From JALZAH01 sp051000755 (GTDB taxonomy: Bacteria > Actinomycetota > Acidimicrobiia > Acidimicrobiales > Palsa-688), in the NCBI GenBank assembly GCA_051000755.1, contig JBPCNZ010000096.1:1-27966 (forward strand): 27,966 nucleotides of DNA. The letters run 5' to 3'. This document shows, in pieces, positions 13,750 through 21,714 of the stretch (positions are counted from its first letter, which is position 1; every line of letters begins with the position of its first letter). Under the pieces are notes generated by a model. That model saw only the letters and a program-made list of their open reading frames with translations, was not told where the DNA came from and did not search any database. A program made the position numbers and the translations under genes.

Positions 13750-16176
13750 GTGCGCGCACCCCTGTCCTGGCTCCGTGATTTTGCCCCCTTCGACGCCTCG
13801 GTCGACGAGCTGGCCTCCGCCCTGTCCAATCTCGGGCTCGTCGTCGACGCCGTCACCCCGGTAGGGGCGAACCTCGACGGGATCGAGGTCGTCAAGATCC
13901 TCGCCATCCGCGCCCATCCCGACGCCGACCGGATCCGCCTGGTCGACGTTGACCGCGGGGACGGCGAAGCTCTCCAGATCGCCTGCGGGGCCGCCAACAT
14001 GGCCGTCGGGGACTTCGTCCCTCTGGCCACGGTCGGCACCGCCATGCCGGGCGGGTGGGAGGTTGGACGCCGCAAGATGCGCGGCCAATGGTCCAACGGG
14101 ATGCTGTGCGCCGCCAGTGAGCTGGAGCTCCCGGCCACCGAGGAGGTCGACGGGTTGATGATCCTGCCGGTCGGCCTGGCCGCCCCGGGAACACCGCTCC
14201 GCGACGCCCTGGGCCTGGTGCCCGACGTGGTGTTCGATCTCGACATCACCCCCAATCGGCCCGACGCCCTGTCGATGGCCGGCGTGGCCCGGGACCTGGC
14301 CGCCGCCCTGGGGCTGCCCTTCGAGATCCCCGTCGAGGCCCACCCCCTGCCGGTGAACCCGACGGTCGAGGCCGCCTTCGTCTCGGTCTCCGACCCCGAC
14401 CTGTGCCCCCGCTTCACCGGCACCGTCGTCGACGGCGTGGTCGTCGGGCCGTCCCCTGCGTGGCTGGCCCGCCGCCTGACCCTAGCCGGGATGCGACCCA
14501 TCTCCAACGTCGTCGACGTCTCCAACTACGTCATGCTGGACCTGGGTCAGCCCAACCACGCCTACGACCTCAGCCGCCTGGGCGGTCGGGGCCTCGCGGT
14601 TCGCCGGGCCCGCGCCGGTGAGACGATCACCACCCTCGACGGCGTGGAGCGTGTCCTCTCCGACGACGACTGCCTGATCTGCGATGGCAACTCCGTGCCG
14701 GTGGGCATCGGGGGGATCATGGGCGGCAGCGCCACCGAGATCGGCGCCGCCACCACGACGGTGCTGCTCGAGGCGGCGTACTTCACGCCGATGGCAATCG
14801 CCCGGACCGGCGCCCGACTGGGCCTGGCCACCGAGGCCCGGTCCCGCTTCGAGAGGGGCGTCGACCCCGAGATCGCCTCGCGAGCGGTGGAGCGCTTCGC
14901 CGCATTGCTGGCCGCCACCGCGGCCCCCGCAGGCGGTGACCCCGCGGCGATCGGTGCCGAGGCGGGGTTGCGCCGGGGCCGTACCACCGATGTGGTGTCC
15001 GAGGGCGACCTGGCCCGGCCGCCGACCGTGCTGTTGCGGACGGAGCGGGTCAACGCCCTCCTCGGGACGCAGTTGACCGACGACGACGTGGAGCACCTCC
15101 TCCGGCCCATCGGGTTCAGCGCCGGGCGTGTCGACGCCGGGGTCCATTCCGTTCGGGTCCCGTCATGGCGCCCCGACGTGGAGCGGGAGGTCGATGTCGT
15201 CGAGGAGGTAGCCCGGCTCCACGGCTACGGCCACATCGAGCGCACCGTCCCGACCGGCGCCCGGCCCTCGACCGGACTGACCTCGTTCCAGCGGTACCGG
15301 CGCACCCTCCGCGACGTCCTGGTAGGCGCGGGGCTTTCCGAGGCGTGGACCAACACCTTCCTGGCCCCCGGCGACCTCGAGAAGGCGGGGCTGGCCGAGG
15401 TGGCCGTCAAGGTGGCCAACCCCCTCGACCAGAGTGAGTCCATCCTACGCACCGCTCTGCTGCCCGGTCTGCTCTCGGCCCTGCGCTTCAACGCCGACCG
15501 CCAGGCCGACGAGGTGGCTCTCTTCGAGATGGGGCGGACCTTCGCCGCCCCCTCCGGCGACCGGGTCTTACCCGACGAGAACGAGGAGCTGGCCGCCGTG
15601 GTCAGCGGCTCCGCCATCGATGCGCGGGACGCAGGCCGGCTGTGGGCGACGGTGTCCGACGCCCTGCGCCTGGTCGGCGTCACCGTGCACGCAGATGTGA
15701 TCCCCGGGCTCCACCCCACCCGAGCCGCCCGCCTGGTCGGCGCCGACGGAGCCGTGATCGGAGCCCTGGGGGAGGTCGACCCCGAGGTCGTCGGAGCATT
15801 CGGCCTGCGGGGCCGGGTCGCCTACCTGAGCGCCGAGGTCGAACGCCTGGCCACCCAGACCCGCCGGCCGACCACGGCCCGCCCCGTCAGCCGGTTCCCG
15901 GCCAGTGACATCGACCTGGCCTTCCTCGTCGCCGATGCGGTGCCGGCTGACGATGTGGAGGCGACGGTGGCCGCCAGCGCCGGCCCGCTGCTCGAGCAGG
16001 TCGGCCTCTTCGACATCTACCGAGGCCCCCAGGCCGGCGACGGCCGGCGCAGCCTGGCCTACCGGTTGCGCTTCCGGGCCCCTGATCGCACGCTGACCGA
16101 CGCCGAGGTGGCCGGCTGCCGCTCGGACATCATCGCCGCCATGGCGGCCGCCCACGGCGCCGAGCTGCGGGGATGA
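13750..16176 (+). CDS. pheT: Phenylalanyl-tRNA synthetase beta subunit
   Basis: Structural, tRNA-binding and editing subunit of PheRS. The 808-residue chain starts at GTG 13750 with the typical VRAPLSWLRDF. An EMAP-type tRNA-binding domain follows, with HPDADRIRLVDVD and ACGAANMAVGDFVPLA. Next come the B5 domain (TPNRPDALSMAGVARDLAAA), the B3/4 editing domain (RFTGTVVDGV to GGIMGGSATEI) and the catalytic-like fold (RRTLRDVLVGAGLSEAWTN). The C-terminal anticodon-binding domain ends with FDIYRGPQAGDGRRSLAYRL. It lies 7 bases after pheS and overlaps the next gene by ATGA. Length and domain order are normal. Confidence 0.96.
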   Translation: MRAPLSWLRDFAPFDASVDELASALSNLGLVVDAVTPVGANLDGIEVVKILAIRAHPDADRIRLVDVDRGDGEALQIACGAANMAVGDFVPLATVGTAMPGGWEVGRRKMRGQWSNGMLCAASELELPATEEVDGLMILPVGLAAPGTPLRDALGLVPDVVFDLDITPNRPDALSMAGVARDLAAALGLPFEIPVEAHPLPVNPTVEAAFVSVSDPDLCPRFTGTVVDGVVVGPSPAWLARRLTLAGMRPISNVVDVSNYVMLDLGQPNHAYDLSRLGGRGLAVRRARAGETITTLDGVERVLSDDDCLICDGNSVPVGIGGIMGGSATEIGAATTTVLLEAAYFTPMAIARTGARLGLATEARSRFERGVDPEIASRAVERFAALLAATAAPAGGDPAAIGAEAGLRRGRTTDVVSEGDLARPPTVLLRTERVNALLGTQLTDDDVEHLLRPIGFSAGRVDAGVHSVRVPSWRPDVEREVDVVEEVARLHGYGHIERTVPTGARPSTGLTSFQRYRRTLRDVLVGAGLSEAWTNTFLAPGDLEKAGLAEVAVKVANPLDQSESILRTALLPGLLSALRFNADRQADEVALFEMGRTFAAPSGDRVLPDENEELAAVVSGSAIDARDAGRLWATVSDALRLVGVTVHADVIPGLHPTRAARLVGADGAVIGALGEVDPEVVGAFGLRGRVAYLSAEVERLATQTRRPTTARPVSRFPASDIDLAFLVADAVPADDVEATVAASAGPLLEQVGLFDIYRGPQAGDGRRSLAYRLRFRAPDRTLTDAEVAGCRSDIIAAMAAAHGAELRG

Positions 16177-16925
16177 GGGCGCCGCGGGGCCGTCTCATCC
16201 CCATGGAGGGGTGCTTCAACTTCCGCGATCTGGGCGGCTACCGGGGGGCGGGCAGCCGCATCCTGCGATGGCGGCGGCTGTTCCGGGCCGACGGCCTCCA
16301 CCGCCTGACCGACACCGACCGCCAACGCCTCGACGAGCTCGATGTCCGGACCGTCCTCGACCTGCGCACCCCGTCGGAGCTGGAGCGCCACGGCCAGCTG
16401 TCCTGGCCGGGCCGGGCGTTCGGTTGGCGCAACCTGGCCATGATGGATGTGCTTCCGGAGGTCGACGAGTTCAACGACACGTGGGCGACCACCGAAGGGG
16501 TGTCCGGCCAGTACCTGTCCATCCTGGCCGGTGCCGCGCCGGCTGTCACCGAGGCGCTCGATGCCCTCAGCGATCCCTCCACCTATCCGGTGGTGATGCA
16601 CTGCATGGCCGGCAAGGACCGCACCGGGATCCTCGCCGCCATCGTGCTGGGGCTGATCGGGGTGGCCGACGACGACATCGTCGCCGACTACGCCCTCAGT
16701 GCCGAGGCCATGGTTCGGATGCTGGACCACCAACGCCGCCTCCTCCCCGAGCGGGCCGCTGAGCTCGACGCCTCGGCGGCGGCCATGGTCCACGCCGAGC
16801 CGGCGACGATGGCGCGGTTTCTGGCCGGGTTGCGCGCCGAGCACGGCACCTTCGAGGATTACGCCGCTTCCCTGGGCCGACCCGGCGCCGGGTCGGTGCT
16901 ACGGGGCCTGTTGCTCGAGCCCTGA
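16173..16925 (+). CDS. Tyrosine/dual-specificity phosphatase-like protein (PtpB/IphP type)
   Basis: A 250-residue protein of the bacterial PtpB/IphP phosphatase group. It opens with GCFNFRDLGGYRGAGSRILR followed by WRRLFRADGLHRLTD, the conserved N-terminal part of that family. It then has VRTVLDLRTPSELERHG and the P-loop HCMAGKDRTGI, with nucleophile Cys144 and phosphate-binding Arg150. The C-terminal helices (MLDHQRRLLPERAAELDAS) resemble the lid helices of PtpB. It has no signal peptide. It overlaps pheT by ATGA, an unusual operon position. Members act on phosphotyrosine, phosphoserine or phosphoinositides; the substrate here is unknown. Confidence 0.88.
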   Translation: MRAPRGRLIPMEGCFNFRDLGGYRGAGSRILRWRRLFRADGLHRLTDTDRQRLDELDVRTVLDLRTPSELERHGQLSWPGRAFGWRNLAMMDVLPEVDEFNDTWATTEGVSGQYLSILAGAAPAVTEALDALSDPSTYPVVMHCMAGKDRTGILAAIVLGLIGVADDDIVADYALSAEAMVRMLDHQRRLLPERAAELDASAAAMVHAEPATMARFLAGLRAEHGTFEDYAASLGRPGAGSVLRGLLLEP

Positions 16926-16992
16926 GCGCCCGCTGTCGACGGTGCCGGGGTCAGGGGGCCCTCCATGGCAAAGTGGATGCCGCCATCCCGCC

Positions 16993-17007
16993 TACGCTCG
17001 GGGGATG
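16993..17007 (+). promoter_or_regulatory. Leaderless promoter: -10 TACGCT, 6 bases, ATG
   Basis: TACGCT at 16993-16998 lies 6 bases before the ATG at 17005, the same layout as argC and close to def. A GGGGG run directly before the ATG is too close to act as a Shine-Dalgarno sequence. Confidence 0.5.
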
Positions 17008-17664
17008 GACGCAGGGATGGAGGAGATCCACGACGGCGAGACGATCTGGCGCTTCGACCGGGGGTTCCTGCAATCGACGTGGACCTGCCTGTGGGGTCGA
17101 GGTTGCCTGGGCATCGGTCCCGAGCCAGCCGAGCATCTCGGCCTGGGGTGCTGCTCCGTCGGGGCCGAACTGGTCGACGAGGACGAGTCCCGACTGATGG
17201 CCGCCCTGGCGGCCACGTTGGACCCCGATCGTTTCGAGCATCACGCTGAAGCCGCCGATGGTGGCATCTTCGGGGACGGCAGCCGAACCAGCACCCGGGT
17301 CGTCGACGGCGCCTGCATCTTCCTCAACCGCCCCGGGTTCGCCGGCGGCGCCGGCTGCGCCCTGCATCTGTCGGCCATCGACGCAGGAGAGTCACCCGTA
17401 GATCTGAAGCCCGCGGTGTGCTGGCAACTGCCCATCAAGGTGGACTGGGAGCCGGGGCCCGGTACCACCGAGGTGGCTACCGTGCGCCCCTGGTCGCGCC
17501 GCGACTGGGGCGCGGAGGGCGAGACCATGGCCTGGTGCTGTACCGAGGGGCCGTTGGCCTACGTCGGCCACCGCCCGGTGATCGACTCCCTCGGTGTGGA
17601 GCTGGAGGCTGTCGTCGGCGCCGAGGTCTATGTCGAGCTGCGCCAGCGGATCAAGGGGCCGTAG
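17005..17664 (+). CDS. Cysteine-rich YkgJ/DUF3109-like putative metal-binding protein
   Basis: A 219-residue protein whose cysteine layout resembles the zinc/iron-chelating YkgJ and DUF3109 families. Cys28 and Cys34 come first, then the Cys49-Cys50 pair in GLGCCSVGAEL. Next are Cys104 in ACIFLNR, Cys118 in GCALH and Cys139 in KPAVCWQLPI, and a further pair Cys178-Cys179 (WCCTEG). In those families the CC pair, the CxFL...C.IH stretch and the KPxxCxxxP stretch hold a metal or iron-sulfur cluster. The family call rests on this pattern alone. The ATG at 17005 is set by the -10 box. It stands alone between the pheT run and the arg cluster, with no partner gene. The biochemical role is not known. 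Confidence 0.7.
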   Translation: MDAGMEEIHDGETIWRFDRGFLQSTWTCLWGRGCLGIGPEPAEHLGLGCCSVGAELVDEDESRLMAALAATLDPDRFEHHAEAADGGIFGDGSRTSTRVVDGACIFLNRPGFAGGAGCALHLSAIDAGESPVDLKPAVCWQLPIKVDWEPGPGTTEVATVRPWSRRDWGAEGETMAWCCTEGPLAYVGHRPVIDSLGVELEAVVGAEVYVELRQRIKGP

Positions 17665-17686
17665 CGGCCCGGTCCTGGACCTACTC

Positions 17687-17698
17687 GCATGACTATGC
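17687..17698 (+). promoter_or_regulatory. Candidate ArgR operator (ARG box) at the argC promoter
   Basis: GCATGACTATGC (GCAT-N4-ATGC) resembles the TGCAT-type ARG boxes of actinobacterial and other ArgR proteins. It covers the expected -35 position of the argC promoter (17685-17690). A second, weaker half-site lies in GTGCGTGTATGATG immediately downstream. The argR gene is in the same operon, so autoregulation by arginine-bound ArgR is likely. Confidence 0.5.
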
Positions 17699-17707
17699 AG
17701 GTGCGTG

Positions 17708-17722
17708 TATGATGAGGCCATG
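17708..17722 (+). promoter_or_regulatory. Leaderless argC promoter: -10 TATGAT, 6 bases, ATG
   Basis: TATGAT (17708-17713) is the closest match to the -10 consensus in the window and lies 6 bases before the argC ATG at 17720. It implies a leaderless mRNA for the arginine operon. Confidence 0.65.
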
Positions 17723-18745
17723 TCGTCGGACCACCTGCGGGCAGCCGTGCTCGGCGCATCCGGCTACGCCGGCAGCGAGCTGCTCCGCCTGCTGGCCGGC
17801 CATCCCACCATCGACGTGACGGTGGCCACCGGCGAGACCCAGGCCGGCACCGCCGTCGCTGACCTGTATCCCAACCTGGCCTCCTCCTACCTCGATCTGG
17901 CCTATCAGACCTGGGACCTGGCGTCGATCGAAGGCGTTGACGTCGTCTTCGTCGCCCTGCCCCACGGGGAGTCGCAGGACATCGTTCCCGACGTGCGGGG
18001 CCGGGTGAAGCTGATCGTGGACCTGGCCGCCGACTTCCGCCTGAAGGACCCCGGCGCCTACCCGGTGTGGTACGGCGAGGAGCACCGCTGCCCCGGGTTG
18101 CTCGGCGACGCCGTGCACGGCATCCCCGAGCTGTACCGGGAGCAGCTCAAGGGCGCCGATCTGGTCGCCGCCGCCGGCTGTTACGTGACGGCGGCGGCGT
18201 TGGCCATCGCCCCCCTGGTGTCGGCCGGGGTCGTCGAGCGCAGCGGGATGATCGTGGACGCCGCCAGCGGTGTGTCCGGGTCCGGACGGGCGGCAAAGGC
18301 GGCGACGCACTTCAACGCGGTCGACGAGAACTTCACCGCCTACGGGCTGTTGGATCATCGCCACACCCCCGAGATCGAACAGGCCACCGGGGCCCAGGTC
18401 CTGTTCACGCCCCATCTGGCGCCGATGAACCGGGGCATCCTGGCCACCTGTTACGCCCGCCCTGCGCCCGGGGACCCGGTCGACCCCCTTGCCGTCCTGG
18501 CCGAGGCCTATCGGGGGGAGCCCTTCGTCGTCGTGTCGGAGCGGTCCCCGTCCACCAAGGCGACCCTCGGCTCGAACTGCGTGCACCTGAGCGCCCGCCA
18601 CGACCCTCGCACCGGCTGGTTCGTGCTCCTTGCCGCCCTCGACAACCTGACCAAGGGCGCCGCCGGTCAGGCCCTGCAGTGCGCCAACATCGCCCTGGGC
18701 CTGGACGAGACCGCAGGCCTGCCGACCGTCGGCGTGTACCCGTGA
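17720..18745 (+). CDS. argC: N-acetyl-gamma-glutamyl-phosphate reductase
   Basis: NADPH-dependent third enzyme of arginine synthesis, reducing N-acetylglutamyl phosphate to the semialdehyde. The N-terminal nucleotide fold carries VLGASGYAGSELLRLLAGHP. The catalytic cysteine is Cys154 in AAGCYVTAAALAIAPLV, slightly different from the common GNPGCYPTA. GVSGSGRAAK, HRHTPEIEQ and LFTPHLAPMNRGILATCY are further signatures. At 341 residues the length is normal. The ATG at 17720 is chosen from the -10 spacing; a GTG at 17705 is also in frame but lies inside the promoter. It overlaps argB by GTGA. The usual argJ is not found between them. Confidence 0.96.
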   Translation: MSSDHLRAAVLGASGYAGSELLRLLAGHPTIDVTVATGETQAGTAVADLYPNLASSYLDLAYQTWDLASIEGVDVVFVALPHGESQDIVPDVRGRVKLIVDLAADFRLKDPGAYPVWYGEEHRCPGLLGDAVHGIPELYREQLKGADLVAAAGCYVTAAALAIAPLVSAGVVERSGMIVDAASGVSGSGRAAKAATHFNAVDENFTAYGLLDHRHTPEIEQATGAQVLFTPHLAPMNRGILATCYARPAPGDPVDPLAVLAEAYRGEPFVVVSERSPSTKATLGSNCVHLSARHDPRTGWFVLLAALDNLTKGAAGQALQCANIALGLDETAGLPTVGVYP

Positions 18746-19608
18746 CGGCGCTGGCCGACGCCGGGGCGAAGGCGGAGATCCTGATCGAGGCCCTGCCCTA
18801 CATCCGCCGGCTGTGGGGTCAGGTCATCGTCGTCAAGTATGGCGGCAACGTCATGGCGCCCGGCTCTGACGGGTCCCTCGACAGCTTCGCTGGCGACATC
18901 GCCCTCATGCGCTCGGTCGGCATGCGCCCCCTTGTCGTCCACGGCGGCGGTCCCCAGATCGGCGCCCTCATGGCCCGGCTGGGCAAGGTGCCGGAGTTCC
19001 GGGAGGGCCTGCGGGTGACCGATGCCGAGACCCTCGACATCGCCCGCATGGTGCTGGTGGGCAAGGTCAATCGGGAGATCGTCTCCGCCGTCAACATCCA
19101 CGCCCCCCTGGCCGTGGGTCTGTCGGGGGAGGATGCCGGGCTCATCACCGCCTCGGCGCGGGACCCGCAGCTGGGCTTCGTCGGCGACGTGGCCGACGTC
19201 AACCCCGAGTTGCTGCGGCGCCTCCTGGCCGAGGAGCTCATCCCGGTGGTCGCCACCATCGGATCCGACACCGAAGGCCAGGCCTACAACATCAACGCCG
19301 ACACTGCCGCGGGAGCGATCGCCGAGGCGGTCGGGGCCTCCAAGCTGGTGTACCTGACCGACATCGACGGCCTGCGCAGGGATCGCCAGGACGCGCGGAG
19401 CCTGATCTCGTCCATCGACGCCGACAGCCTGGAACCGCTCCTGGCGGACGGAACGGTGAGCGACGGCATGATCCCCAAGGTCCGGTCCTGCGTGCACGCC
19501 GTGCGCCACGGCGTCGGTCACGCCCACATCCTCGACGGTCGGGCCGCCCATGCCCTGCTGCTCGAGATCTTCACCCGGGAGGGGATCGGAACAATGGTGA
19601 GTCCGTGA
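18742..19608 (+). CDS. argB: N-acetylglutamate kinase
   Basis: Phosphorylates N-acetylglutamate, the second step of the pathway. The 288-residue protein has the amino-acid kinase motifs VVKYGGNVM, VVHGGGPQI, GEDAGLITA and YLTDIDGL. An N-terminal helix (AEILIEALPYIRRLWGQ) precedes the first strand. In the family that helix builds the arginine-inhibited hexamer, so feedback inhibition by arginine is likely. The GTG start overlaps the argC stop. It is 25 bases upstream of argD. Confidence 0.96.
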   Translation: MTALADAGAKAEILIEALPYIRRLWGQVIVVKYGGNVMAPGSDGSLDSFAGDIALMRSVGMRPLVVHGGGPQIGALMARLGKVPEFREGLRVTDAETLDIARMVLVGKVNREIVSAVNIHAPLAVGLSGEDAGLITASARDPQLGFVGDVADVNPELLRRLLAEELIPVVATIGSDTEGQAYNINADTAAGAIAEAVGASKLVYLTDIDGLRRDRQDARSLISSIDADSLEPLLADGTVSDGMIPKVRSCVHAVRHGVGHAHILDGRAAHALLLEIFTREGIGTMVSP

Positions 19609-19633
19609 GCGCAAACGTGTGTGGAGTGAGCCC

Positions 19634-20806
19634 ATGAGTGAGCCGACGAGGCCAGAAGACATGTTGATGCCGACCTATCCGCCCCCGCCGGTCACCTTCG
19701 TTCGGGGGGAGGGTTCCCGGCTGTGGGACGATCAGGGCCGGGAATACCTCGACTTCCTGTCGGGCCTGGCCGTGACGTCGCTCGGTCACGCCCACCCGGA
19801 GGTAGCCGCCGCCCTGTGCGAGCAGGCCAGCACCCTCCTGCACACCTCCAACCTGTACGGGACGACGCCCGGCCCGGAGGTGGCCGCCACCCTCGATCGC
19901 CTCATCGGCGGCGGAGGGCGGGTCTTCTTCGCCAACAGTGGGGCGGAGGCGAACGAGTGCGCCATCAAGCTGGCTCGGAAATGGGGTGGTCACGGCCGCT
20001 ACGGGGTGGTGAGCGCCTACGGCTCGTTCCACGGCCGGACCCTGGCCACCCTCCACGCCACCGGCCAGCCGGCCAAGCACGAGGTGTTCCAGCCCATGCC
20101 CGAAGGCTTCCGGCACGTGGCGTGGCGGGACCTCCAGGACCTGGAGCGGGCCATCGACCCCTCCACCGCGGCGGTCCTGCTGGAGATGGTGCAGGGAGAG
20201 GGCGGCGTCAACCCCGCCGGTGCCGAGTACGTGACCGGGGTCCGCCACCTCTGCGACGAGCGCAACGTCTTGCTCATCGTCGATGAGGTCCAGACCGGCC
20301 TGGGGCGCACCGGCGAGTGGTTCGCCTTCCAGCACTACGGGATCAGGCCCGACATCGTCACCATGGCCAAGGCTCTCGGCAACGGGGTTCCGATCGGGGC
20401 GTGCTGGGCCACCGAGGGGGTGGCCACCGTCTTCGAGCCGGGCGATCATGCCACCACCTTCGGCGGCCAGCCCCTCGCCGCGGCGGCGGCCCGGGCCGTC
20501 CTGGCGGTCATGGAACGGGAGGACGTCCGCGCCCGGGCCCGGGCTGCCGGCGCCCGCCTCACCGGGGCCCTCGAGGCCCTGCCCGGCGTCAGCAACGTCC
20601 GGGGTCTGGGCCTCCTGCTGGCCGTCGAGCTCGACGACGAGCAGTCGGCCCGGGACGTGGCGTCCCGGGCCCTCGGCGCCGGCCTGGTCATCAACCCGGT
20701 GACCGCCGGCGCGCTACGCCTGGCCCCGTCCCTGTTGGTCAGCGACGAGGAGATCGACGAGGCCGTAGCCGTGCTGGGCCGCATCATCGGCTCCGGTGCC
20801 CCGTGA
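19634..20806 (+). CDS. argD: Acetylornithine aminotransferase
   Basis: PLP enzyme that converts N-acetylglutamate semialdehyde to N-acetylornithine. The 390-residue class III aminotransferase shows FFANSGAEANECAIKLARK (PLP phosphate site), FHGRTLATL, LLEMVQGEGGVNPA, IVDEVQTGLGRTGEWFAFQ and the lysine loop TMAKALGNGVPIGA. TTFGGQPLA contacts the second subunit. A GGAG at 19623-19626 precedes the ATG by 7 bases. The stop overlaps the argF start (GTGA). Some members also serve in lysine synthesis. Confidence 0.96.
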   Translation: MSEPTRPEDMLMPTYPPPPVTFVRGEGSRLWDDQGREYLDFLSGLAVTSLGHAHPEVAAALCEQASTLLHTSNLYGTTPGPEVAATLDRLIGGGGRVFFANSGAEANECAIKLARKWGGHGRYGVVSAYGSFHGRTLATLHATGQPAKHEVFQPMPEGFRHVAWRDLQDLERAIDPSTAAVLLEMVQGEGGVNPAGAEYVTGVRHLCDERNVLLIVDEVQTGLGRTGEWFAFQHYGIRPDIVTMAKALGNGVPIGACWATEGVATVFEPGDHATTFGGQPLAAAAARAVLAVMEREDVRARARAAGARLTGALEALPGVSNVRGLGLLLAVELDDEQSARDVASRALGAGLVINPVTAGALRLAPSLLVSDEEIDEAVAVLGRIIGSGAP

Positions 20807-21714
20807 GGCACCTGCTCGAGGTTGACGACCTCGACCCATCCGAGTTGCTGGACCTGCTGGCCCTGGCGGCGCAGGCCGATCCGCCCCCGGTGCTGGCCGG
20901 TCGGGGCGCGGCGCTCATCTTCGAGAAGCCGTCCAACCGGACGCGCAACGCCACGGAGATGGCCGTGTTCTCCCTCGGCGGTCACCCGGTGTACCTCCAG
21001 GGTGACGAGATCGGTCTCGGGGGGCGTGAGCCGGTCGAGGACGTGGTGAGGGTCCTGGCCCAGTACCACGCCGTCGTCGGGGCGCGGGTCAACGATCACC
21101 GGGTGCTGGAGGCCATGGCCGCCGTCGATGTGGTCCCCGTCGTCAACCTGCTGTCCGATGTTGCCCACCCCTGCCAGGCCCTGGCCGATCTCCTGACCCT
21201 CCGGCAGGTGTGGGGGTCCTTCTCCGGGCGGCGGGTGGCCTGGGTGGGCGACGGGAACAACGTGGCCCGGAGCCTGACCTTGGGCGCCGCCCTGGCCGGA
21301 ATCGACGTGTCGCTGGCCTGCCCGCCGGGCCACGAGCTCGACCCGATCGCGGTCGACGGAGCCCGGGCGCAGGGCATCGACGTCCGGGTCACCACGGATC
21401 CTATGGAAGCGGTGGCCGGGGCGGATGCCGTGTGCACCGACGTGTGGGTGTCGATGGGACAGGAGGCCGAAGCAGCGGCCCGGGTTGATGCGTTCGCCCG
21501 GTACCAGGTCGATGACGCCCTGATGGCAGCGGCGGGACCGGGGGCGGTATTCCTCCACTGCTTGCCGGCCCATCGAGGCCTGGAGGTGGCGGCCAGCGTG
21601 ATCGACGGCCCCACCTCGGTGGTCTGGGCCCAGGCCGCCAACCGCATGCACGCGGCGAGGGGCCTGCTGCTGTGGCTGGCCGGCCGCTCATCGGACGGAC
21701 CAGGGCGGCCGTGA
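20803..21714 (+). CDS. argF: Ornithine carbamoyltransferase
   Basis: Joins ornithine and carbamoyl phosphate to make citrulline. The 303-residue protein has the carbamoyl-phosphate loop as FEKPSNRTRNATEMAVFSLG (the usual STRTR appears as SNRTR), then VVNLLSDVAHPCQALADLLT, DVWVSMGQE and the ornithine-side loop FLHCLPAHRGLEV. The C-terminus has VVWAQAANRMHAARGLL, where WDQAENR is more common. The core residues Arg, His, Gln and the HCLP cysteine are all present, so it should be active. It overlaps both argD and argR by GTGA. Confidence 0.95.
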   Translation: MRHLLEVDDLDPSELLDLLALAAQADPPPVLAGRGAALIFEKPSNRTRNATEMAVFSLGGHPVYLQGDEIGLGGREPVEDVVRVLAQYHAVVGARVNDHRVLEAMAAVDVVPVVNLLSDVAHPCQALADLLTLRQVWGSFSGRRVAWVGDGNNVARSLTLGAALAGIDVSLACPPGHELDPIAVDGARAQGIDVRVTTDPMEAVAGADAVCTDVWVSMGQEAEAAARVDAFARYQVDDALMAAAGPGAVFLHCLPAHRGLEVAASVIDGPTSVVWAQAANRMHAARGLLLWLAGRSSDGPGRP

